Of a DNA stretch of 64,000 nt, positions 55,985 to 64,000 are shown piece by piece. A model generated the notes under the pieces. It saw only the letters and a list, made by a program, of their open reading frames with translations, was not told the origin of the DNA and made no database searches. The position numbers and the translations under genes are program-made. This DNA comes from Astrothelium macrocarpum (lineage: Eukaryota; Ascomycota; Dothideomycetes; Trypetheliales; Trypetheliaceae): contig JAGEMR010000042.1 of assembly GCA_021030915.1 (NCBI GenBank), positions 62,001 through 126,000 on the forward strand, given 5' to 3'. The stretch's first letter is position 1; each line of letters starts with the position of its first letter.

Positions 55985-57464
55985 CTATTCCCTTGGCCGT
56001 ATGTTCGCTAATGGTGGCAGCTTCATCATACTTAGTGCTCCCCTAGCTTCATCAAGGGACTTTGGCTCCACTCGAGCATAATAGCTCACTCCAGCATCAT
56101 GACTCACTCTTGGTTCAGGCGGTTTGCCATTCGGCCATTCAATCCTACTTTGGTCTCCCACACTCCACCAACCTCTACCTCCGGACCCACAGATCGCGCT
56201 TCTCATGCTCCACGAAGTTTCCATCCAGACACGACGTGACGCGATGTAACTGGCATTTTCGTTCGCTCTTTCCACGTCGTCATCAGGCTCCCAAGCCTTC
56301 TGAAATATGCCCATTTTATCAAGTCGGTATCGGTCCCACATGACATATCCCCAATCACGCAGAATTTGCCGGTTCTCCTGGTAGACGAAGCTTGCCGTCG
56401 TCTCATCTTGATGTGCCCAACGCCAGATGTCGGCCGGTCCGGTATCGGCGTCAGCAAAGAATGGCGTCTTGATATATGTGTCCTCGTCTTTTGATGTAAA
56501 TTCACTGAGGTAAATGTTACCACTTGTCTCATTTACCCACTCCAACGCGCTGTAAAGGAAATCAGTCGCAATAGGCGGGCCGCAACCGGAACCCAGAAGC
56601 CTGTGATGCTCTTCATATTCATCTGTAGTAGCAATCTGATGTAGCTTCTCTAAGCCAAGTGAAAGAACATGCTGCATAGAGCTTGAGTCGATCGTGTCAC
56701 CAAACTCTACTCCGGATGCGCCCCAAGCAATGTCATGCTCTGCGACTTCGTTGAAAGCTGTGTGGTTTGTTAGACCTCAAATTCTCGGGCTTCTACAAGG
56801 GTTCATACTCACCGGGAGAGACTGTTCGAAATAGGAAGTCGTGAATGCAACCTAGTTGTTCATTTTCCCAAGGAGCAAAATTGGCCAAGAACAGAGGCTT
56901 TTCTTCTCCACTTATACTGGAACTTCGCCCACGAAGCGATTGGCGAAAGAGGTTGCAAAAGATTTCGAACCGATAAAAAGCGCGCTCAATGCGGCATATC
57001 TCACTATGCGTCAGAGCAATGTATTGCGAGCTGCACATTGGTTCCTCGGCCAGAGTCGTTCTCGCAAACATCTGTGCGAAGTCGCTCACAACAAGGTCTA
57101 ATCTTTCAAGGCGAAGGCCATCTCCCATTGTCCATGATCTGGATGGGAACTGTCGTTGTCGTAGATGTTCGGCAACAAAATCGAGAATTCTTTCCCGAGC
57201 ATCTGGCTCTGAAGCATGGGGCTGCAATCGCGAGGACGCCAGTGTGGCTACTGCTTCTGGAAACATGTCTGGATGCACCTGATTAAGCAATATACGCGTC
57301 GTAAGTCTGGTTTCTTCGCCGATGAACCCATTGTAGAAGACCGGACAAGATAGAGCAGCCACTTCCAGGGTAAGAACGCCCGAAAGACCGGATAGCACCA
57401 TCTGTACAAGCTCAACCGGTAGCCGCTCCAACGGGCTTGGCTCAGGCGATTTTTTCCGGTCCAT
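55985..57464 (-). CDS. F-box-like protein of unknown function
   Basis: 474 residues from two exons (57464-56813 and 56757-55985; GTGAGT donor, CACACAG acceptor). The start at 57464 (MDRKKSPEP) is preferred over upstream ATGs because the F-box-like segment follows directly: SPLERLPVELVQMVLSGL, then VAALSCPVFYNGF. The remainder is an uncharacterised fungal-type region with SGNIYLSEF, DIWRWAHQDE and WGYVMWDRYRLD, a pattern I have seen only in hypothetical proteins. No catalytic motif is visible. Probably a substrate-binding adaptor, inferred only from the N terminus. Confidence 0.75.
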
Positions 57465-58041
57465 TTCGATTTGGATAATAGGTGTTGGTGAGATATGTAC
57501 AACGTACGGTGGGAGATGAATGTGATGAAAAGTTCGAACAAAAGTCAGATGTAGAGAAAGCAAGCTTCCAGTGTATCTTGAAATTTTGAGAATAGGTTGC
57601 ATCACGGATGGAGAACCATAAGCTCCTTGAAATATCAGTCGCTCATCCTACGTTTGCTCATGCACCACTAATTTAGGCCAAAGCTAAAACATTTTGATCC
57701 CAGGGAATTGAAAATTGGAAGAAATAATTGCACTGAGTCCCAAGATTTCAACAGAACTTCCAATTTCAGTCAATAGGCAAAAGCCAAATGTTAGTTGGTA
57801 CATTTCTAGCGGTTCTTCTGTGTGCTGAGTACCGCATCAAGCTGTTTTGTTTCTAATCCATTTTTGGTGGGATGTGGGATTATGGTTCGATGCTGTCTTG
57901 CCAAGCACACCTAACCACTGAAAGACGAGGCTCTCAAGCTTTGTACCAGCCATCGGCTACTGCATCCAAATTGACGATTACAAGGCGATCCACGATTGTT
58001 CTATCTGGTCCATAAGGTATATTTAAGCTCAATATTGGCAC
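57465..58041. other. Upstream region of the F-box-like gene
   Basis: About 575 bp, ending at the MITE-like copy. Nothing further recognised. Confidence 0.5.
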
Positions 58042-58271
58042 CACCAGCGGGTGCAATTAAAAATGTCACCCGCAACCACGAAAGATATAATCGCCACATA
58101 TCTCATAAGAAGATCCTCAATAATGATAATCCAAAAATTTGAAGAATTATTTTTTGTTGAATTATTGATGAGCTTTAATGCTTTGGAATGGGATGGGGTC
58201 CTCGGTGTGAGACCCGCGTTCGTTGTATCTCTTGCGGCCGTGGGTGACGTTTTTTATTGCAACCGCTGGTG
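58042..58271. mobile_element. MITE-like element, copy D, complete with possible 4-bp target duplication
   Basis: 230 bp with inverted termini CACCAGCGGGTGCAATTAAA (left) and, reverse-complemented from the right, CACCAGCGGTTGCAATAAAA followed by CGTCACCCACGGCCGCAAG. GCAC occurs immediately outside both ends (58038-58041 and 58272-58275), a possible target-site duplication. The interior is AT-rich (GAAGAATTATTTTTTGTTG) and non-coding. The best preserved termini of the family in this window. Confidence 0.82.
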
Positions 58272-58355
58272 GCACTATACCTGGTATCTCCCATAGTGAT
58301 CGACGATTACAAGGATGCGTTCAAGGCAAACCACGGATAACCAAGTCCCATTAAA

Positions 58356-59926
58356 TTATCCACTTCCGCTGCTTGATTTGTCTGGCAGTTCAGGCAAGAC
58401 GAAGTCCCCTGGCAATTCTTGTTTTGGCCGTTCAACATCCAATTCATTCATCGGCGCCGGTGGTGGTGGGGGGTCCTTAGAAGATTCTTGTGGTAGTGGC
58501 GCCAAGGAATACTTAGTTATTTGTCCGGATCGTCGTCGGCGGCGGAGCCAGTACAGAATTCCAAGTATTGCGACTACAGCGGCTACACTACCAACCACGG
58601 GACCAGCAATCCAAGCGTCACTTGGATTGGAATAGCCAGGCTGCTCAGGCAAAGTTGAGTTCTTTGAGGCACCACTGATTAGCAAGGCCAAGTGTCTGCC
58701 ATCGGAGGCGGAATTGGCTTCGATATTGCTTTTGAGGTAGCAGTTTAGGTATCCAGAGACCAAAGTACTGTCGAAGACCGCAGCGAGACATGTAAGACCA
58801 CTGCTGTTGCTATAAGTCGCACATGCATCGGCACACGCGCTCAGACTGTCCATGTGGTATACGGCAACGCTGTTGGCCGAAGGTATATCTTCGTTACAGG
58901 CGATCTCAAAATCGGCCAGATTTGGTACGCCATAGGTTGTTCCATTCGTACAACTTGAGTTGGTATTGAATACAAGTTCGCTATTTGCGAGAGCCAGGTG
59001 ATGTACATCATTACCACTCGTAGGAGCAATGCTATCAAGGCTAACATTGTTCTTGAAGAAGCAGTTGCCATAACCGTACACCATATCTGGAGCATAAGAA
59101 ACTGCCAGACACAAGGGGTGTGCCGCACTACATTGGTTCATGCAATCCTGTAGATTATCCGCATGTGTGGGACACATATTGTTGGTCTGTACTGGCTCCG
59201 TTGGCGATGTAAATGGGCACATATCATTTACATAAGCCATATCCGCGCTGCAGTAGATTTGGTATTCACTACCATTCGTTGCAGATTGTGTGCTCCCATT
59301 TTGATACTGGCATTGTAGTTCTGGGTTCAAATTGAGGTTTGTGGTAAGCGCAGAATGTATAGATTCGTTTGCGACCGATTCAGCTGTCAGCACGGGTCTT
59401 CCCTTGCAGAAACATATCCCCGGGTTTGTAGTGAAAATGTATGCCACTCCATACGCTAGACCAAGAGTGTTCTCGGAGCAATATGTCATGCAGTCCTCTA
59501 GACTACTGACATCGCTTTGCTGAATTGACGTCAAGTCGTTGTAGGGCAGATCTGTGCCGCAGCCTGCATTTCCGTAGGTCGTGCTGAAGATCTGGCCAAG
59601 AGGAGTTGTGAAATTACCAGTAGCGCAGTAATCCGAAGCACGTTTTTGCGGTATGTCTGCGCCATCAATGATTAGCCTTCATGTAGACTTGTCTAATAAA
59701 GCCATAATTGGTGAGAATTTTAACGATGGTCACATTAGATGGTTCTGGGCACTTCTCATACTCACACAAAAATCGGCAAAAGCCATTTAATCTAGTACGT
59801 TCAAAAGAGCTACGAGCACTACTCACTTATTGGCGATCTCTGTGCAGTTTCAATATCTCCCGCGATCTCAGAAGCTCCAGATGCAACAATTCCATATAAG
59901 AATGTAAGCCTGCTAAGGGAAACCAT
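58356..59926 (-). CDS. Single-pass membrane protein with PAN/Apple-like extracellular repeats
   Basis: 466 residues from exons 59926-59827 and 59656-58356 (170-nt intron, GTGAGT donor, GCTAATC branch, GCGCAG acceptor). The N terminus has a weak signal peptide (SRLTFLYGIVASGAS). The ectodomain has about three cysteine-rich repeats of PAN/Apple style, each with a C...C pattern and a GICFC/GNCFFK/LNCYLK strand. Then comes a membrane segment (IAGPVVGSVAAVVAILGILYWL), a stop-transfer RRRRR, and a short cytosolic tail with PPPPPAP. N-glycosylation sequons are frequent. Probably cell-surface; the ligand is unknown. Confidence 0.8.
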
Positions 59927-60685
59927 ACTTCGGCGTTTTGGTGATGAGAATCGAGGTCTTTGAGAATGACTCCAAGAAAGTGAGACAAGAAAGATGCAAA
60001 AGGTAGCAGCAGATTGGAAAGGGGGCTGGACGGGTATCAGATCAGAAAGAAAGGAAACTTGCCCGTCCCATCGCACCCTCGGTCTCTTCGGATTGGTGCC
60101 AATCAAGTTTTCTTCTGCTATCGACAATAACTAGGGCTTAAGTGGAATAGAAAGGACCGCCAATGTCTATGACCGTAGGCTAACCGATCTTTTCTCTTAA
60201 TTCCGATATTCTAAGCCTCTCCGTGACTTGTGCAAGCATATCGGTGACATAGTCACCTTTCATCTCGAAATGAACGAATGAGAGTATTAACGGAAGTTAC
60301 ATATTAAATGGGAACGCACGGCAGGGTTGGCAGGATCCACTGAGCTTGGTGGAATCTTCCCAGCCATGATGCCATGAGATGCAAGCTTGCGGCACAGCAT
60401 TTGCGGCACATCAGCTCAGCTTTGTGGCACAGAGAACTTGGCAAGTGTCGGACCGATACTCGCAAGGTAGAGATCTAGAGGTAGTAGAAATATCGGATGC
60501 TACGGATTCGTGAATGCCGTTGGGAGAGTCATTCATAATTTTTAGTAAAAGGTCAGAGAAAAATGAGCGGTCGATGAAAGTTGAGGGTTTCCCGTTCCAC
60601 GGCTCGCGCTATACCTCATTTGTCAGAATTTCAGAGTTCCATCTTAACATCCAGAACTATCCAACGCGTCTGGTGAATCTTCCAA

Positions 60686-60717
<32 letters not shown>

Positions 60718-61194
60718 GAAATTCTCAACATTTCGGCGAATAAGGAGTCCTCAATACGTTTTCCTCAGAGCTTATATAAAGTTAATATTGGTACTATACC
60801 AGTTACCTTTCCATGGCAATGAAGTGGCCATAGCCCACAAAGTAAAATGATTTTACCACTACTTTTAATGACTACAGGTGATGTGTCTTTCCCCAACATT
60901 TCGACAAGTTGAGTTTTGTCGATATTACGATGTCCCCGTTTTTCCCTACTGGTCTTTCACTTTCGCCTAAGGGTGCCCTTAGCCTTCATCCCATTTCTTC
61001 AAATTCTGCCTAACGGCAACAATAACTGTCCTCATTCATTTTCTTCCTGCACATTAGCTTCGCACGGCATATATAAATTGGTCAATTCCACCCTTCAAGT
61101 CAATCCGTAGACATTCTCAACTTCAATCATCAAGACCACAGCAACCTCAAAATCACCCGACTCTGCACTTCATCCAACAACACCTCCATCAATC
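59927..61194. other. Divergent upstream block with a long T run
   Basis: About 1.27 kb between the PAN-like gene (-) and a small secreted-protein gene (+). It includes a run of 29 T at 60689-60717. No gene is credible. Confidence 0.5.
61070..61077 (+). promoter_or_regulatory. TATA-like box upstream of the small secreted-protein gene
   Basis: TATATAAA lies about 118 bp before the ATG at 61195, followed by a C-rich leader typical of highly expressed fungal secreted proteins. Position and sequence fit a TATA element; not proven. Confidence 0.5.
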
Positions 61195-61467
61195 ATGAAG
61201 CTTTTCGGCACTTTTGCACTTGCCCTTACAATCTCCTCAGTGGCAACCGCCTTCCCTCTTCCTTCCACTCCCTCGGCTTGTGAGTATACTCTTGGTGCTG
61301 TCTACTATAGATCATACTAACATACCTAAGCAAACGGCCTTGTCAAACGCGAGACTATTTACGGATGTCTCTTGAAGGCGCTGTTGCACGGGAAAGTGGG
61401 CGAATCGGATCGATTGTGCGAGCAATACAGAAACACCTACTATAAGTTCACGCCCCCAAATTACTGA
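61195..61467 (+). CDS. Small secreted protein with Kex2-type site, alternative 3' structure possible
   Basis: Exons 61195-61279 and 61331-61467 give 73 residues. The signal peptide is MKLFGTFALALTISSVATAF, followed by a short pro-region ending in Lys-Arg (GLVKR), a Kex2-type site. The remaining 37 residues (ETIYGCLLKALLHGKVGESD onward, ending TPPNY) contain two cysteines. A GT...GAG segment at 61396-61468 (73 nt) would, if removed, continue into another frame (PNIEASSKKQGEELASWALI onward) to a stop at 61570, giving 83 residues. Which form is real cannot be told from sequence. No family recognised. Confidence 0.55.
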
Positions 61468-61800
61468 GCCCAATATCGAGGCCAGTTCAAAGAAGCAAGG
61501 AGAAGAACTAGCATCTTGGGCTCTCATTAAGGCTATCAACGGCGCACTTGGCATCAAAAGCAGCGGTTAACCGAGGTACGACAAGTCGCGGTCCAGAATG
61601 CTTGGATTTTTGGAAAGGGCAAATAAAGTTCTTGTTGCGGTTATGATGAAAAGATTGCGGTTGGTCATGCTTCTTCATTGTTCTGGCTGCATGGATATGT
61701 ATTGGAGCGCATGGTGATGTTGAATTCAGTCTGGTTATAAGAAGCTATGCCATATAGAATACATTCATTTCAGTGTCATCGAGCAAGGCGCATGCATCCC

Positions 61801-62490
61801 TCATATCTTCGTTTCACTCTCTCCTCCAGCCACTGTCTCTAATTTCGTGGTTCCTTGCAACACGTCTCTTACCAACCGCAATCCTTCTACAGCAAATCTG
61901 ACCATGTTTCCCACTCGATCTCCACCCAGTCCTGTCTCTACCTCTCTTGTTGCAACCCCGGCTTCACCTGCTACCGCCAATGCCACATAACCCGGCCTTC
62001 TGTTCCTCGTTTGTCCGCCTGTAGGTCCCGCAGTCCCTGATTCCGACACGGTGTAGGTAGTTTGTAATGCATTACGGACGTGGGTAGCAAGGCCCGTGAC
62101 GATGGCTGGCGCTGGGCCGGAATAGGAAGATATGGTTTGAGGGGTCCAACCTGCAAAGGCAAGGCGGGATTCGAGGGTGTAGAGCTAGTTGGACATATCA
62201 GAGACAAACGATTACAAAAGATGAGACGGCATGAGATTTACTGTCAGCCCGCCTTTGTAGAATTGGGATGCTCCTGGGGTAGCAAGAAGAGATGCAGATA
62301 TGATGCCTCCAGCTGCCTAGACGTGTGCTAAGCTTTCGAATCCCCGCTCATTTTCATTTGATGACGTTTGGCCTACTGTTTCCGCAACTGATATTGTTTC
62401 TCCACGTTCTTTCAATAGTCTAGCTACTTCGGCTACAATTTCAATGACTTCTTTCGGGGGAAATTCGGCGCTGCTTTCGACGGTTGACAT
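61801..62490 (-). CDS. CinA-family protein (competence/damage-inducible CinA C-terminal domain)
   Basis: 190 residues from exons 62490-62377, 62316-62242 and 62184-61801 (introns of 57-60 nt). The fold is that of the CinA C-terminal domain, which in bacteria deamidates nicotinamide mononucleotide to recycle pyridine nucleotides. Motifs in order: ISVAET joined to AAGGIISASLLATPGAS across intron 1, then GGLTLYTLESRLAF, and SESGTAGPTGG near residue 115. The start is the first in-frame ATG (62490). Stand-alone CinA-C proteins are common in filamentous fungi; activity here is inferred. Confidence 0.88.
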
Positions 62491-64000
62491 ATTTGTGTAT
62501 TGAATTTTATCTATTCGACGAGATGGAAGGTTTGCTGACGGCAACGACCGCTTGGTAAGTTCACTTCGGCCTGTGAGTGAAAGGATGGACGCTAAGGAAG
62601 GCCGTAATTGGAAGTAACAACAGGGGCCTGACCGAGTCAAGCGACTCAAGTACATCGAATGGTTGGGATAAGAGCTCTCCAGGCACATAAAGCTGGAAAG
62701 CGGACGGATTCTGGCTGACGTCACGCATCATGGGGCAACGTGGGGCAAGCGCTCTGCGGTAACACATTTGTGACATTTTGGCGCATTGAATTCTGATGCT
62801 GTTTTGGTATGTCTATTTCAGAGCTTTCCGGATGATAGGACATGTAGGGCCAATTGAGGGGCCTGTAGGCAAAAGTGAGTATTTAAGAAAGATCCAGTCC
62901 AGACCAGTTCGGTACAAAACTTTCACAGGGCCTAAAAAATGACAATTTCCAAGGAAGAGTTTGTTAGTACGACCGCTTCAGACGGCATTTGCAAGGAACC
63001 AAATTATTTTAATTGCTAAAACATTGTGAGTCAAGCAAAAGCTAAACGCGACGGCCATGCGCTCATCCCGTTATTCAATTACAATGGTCTTCTCATAACT
63101 TGATTGGATGTGGGTCAAAATGGACAAAATCTCCAATACCTTGATCGAGCCATGTTTGTTCTCTCATGGTAACGTGTGTTTTCATGGATTCGAGAAAGTA
63201 GAGCAAGCTGATTCGTTCGTAGCAAGTGACAGTCCAGGGAAAGAAAAAAACAACATCTAAACTTTAGGAAAAGACAAAGGATGAACAGAAGAGATGACGA
63301 TGTTAGATTGACTGGCAAAATGCAGGGGCGTAAGCACTAATCAAACTAATCAGGAGAATTCCCAGGTGGCCGAGGGCGATCACCTCTCGAGTCAGCCGCT
63401 TTGTTTTTGCTGTTTCAGGTAAAGACAGCCACGTTCACTGAACAGGTCAGCGCTAAATTAGTCTAAAAGTGGTAATCCAAGCCACCGGCTCAACATCAGC
63501 TCAATCCTTGCTCAACCTCTTCTCAGGTCTGCAGAGGCTAGATCAGGTTTCACTCCGGTACACTCAGGCGCTGCTTGAGTCTCCCTGGAGTTGCCGTGCA
63601 GCCATATAGGCTACACAATTTTACATTCACCATAAGCCGTTAGCTTTATACAAAAGAATAAGAGCCTCTGTTTCGGTACTTTGCCTTATGATCTTACTAA
63701 CGGTGCAGCAAAACGAGAATTAATCGAATAATTGACAAATTGGACAGGTAAATTTTCACCACCCGATCAGGTCGTCCGAGAGAAGAGTAGGGCACTATCG
63801 ATCAGCAATTACAATTTATCGTATTATGCAATATTGGAGCCTTACTATATCAGCTTGACCCTTGGCCCCTCCTGTCCATGACTTCCAGTACTGTGTCCCT
63901 TTTTCCTGCCCATTCATCACAGTAATGCGCGAAAATAGCACTGTCTCTTGACGGTCCTAAATTCTCAATCACGCTTGGAAAGCTGGTCACGTCAACCGCG
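62491..64000. other. No gene recognised to window end
   Basis: About 1.5 kb upstream of the CinA-family gene and beyond. Frames are short and without domains. A gene could begin past the right edge. Confidence 0.45.

Noticed and set aside
63360..63400. Possible tRNA-like segment
   Set aside because: The short GGCCGAGGGCGATCACC stretch does not form a cloverleaf with A and B box spacing that I can support.

Overview
The window is a gene-dense stretch of nuclear DNA from a filamentous ascomycete (Pezizomycotina). The genes carry short 50-70 nt introns with GTAAGT/GTATGT-type donors and CTAAC/CTAAT branch sites. The gene set is typical of such fungi: modin-like protein, FLC/TRP membrane protein, PMR1-type Ca2+ pump, JHD1-type demethylase, GH128 and SERAC1-ankyrin proteins. 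The class (Dothideomycetes, Leotiomycetes or other) cannot be decided from the sequence alone. Exon structures below were read by hand from splice signals and frame continuity.

Layout. 1-11000: truncated alpha/beta hydrolase (-), GH128 glucanase (+), mitochondrial Fe-S scaffold ISU1 (+), FLC/TRP membrane protein (+), a 99-residue probable mitochondrial protein (-). 11000-18500: MSH2 (+), allantoicase (+), modin-like protein (+). 18500-25350: two long gene-poor blocks around a secreted cupin (+). 25350-41310: SF3B6/p14 (-) with an unexplained in-frame extension after its stop, F-box protein (+), JmjC/PHD demethylase (+), PMR1 Ca2+-ATPase (-) and cohesin RAD21 (+). 41300-45500: NUDIX hydrolase (+) and APH-like kinase (-) among copies of a short inverted-repeat element. 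45500-50400: SUA5 (+), pyroglutamyl peptidase (+), BRCT protein (-). 50400-64000: accessory-looking zone with a transposase remnant, SERAC1-ankyrin protein (-), two small secreted proteins (+), F-box-like protein (-), PAN-like single-pass receptor-like protein (-) and a CinA-family protein (-).

These are mostly independent housekeeping genes rather than one pathway. Shared themes are chromosome maintenance (MSH2, RAD21, JHD1, BRCT protein), Ca2+/membrane homeostasis (PMR1, FLC) and secreted or cell-wall proteins. Genes sharing upstream regions: PMR1/RAD21, SF3B6/F-box and the small mitochondrial gene/MSH2.

Best leads: (1) the first ISU1 intron appears to be an AT-AC intron, since only AT...AC boundaries restore the conserved protein; (2) the SF3B6 stop codon is followed in the same frame by 96 open, coding-looking codons, which also lie behind a possible 39-nt GT-AG segment; (3) a MITE-like family with about 75-bp terminal inverted repeats, five copies or fragments; (4) a JmjC demethylase carrying two separated C-x2-C-x6-C half-clusters; (5) a SERAC1-type hydrolase fused directly to ankyrin repeats with no NACHT domain. 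No CRISPR array, rRNA or convincing tRNA was seen by eye.
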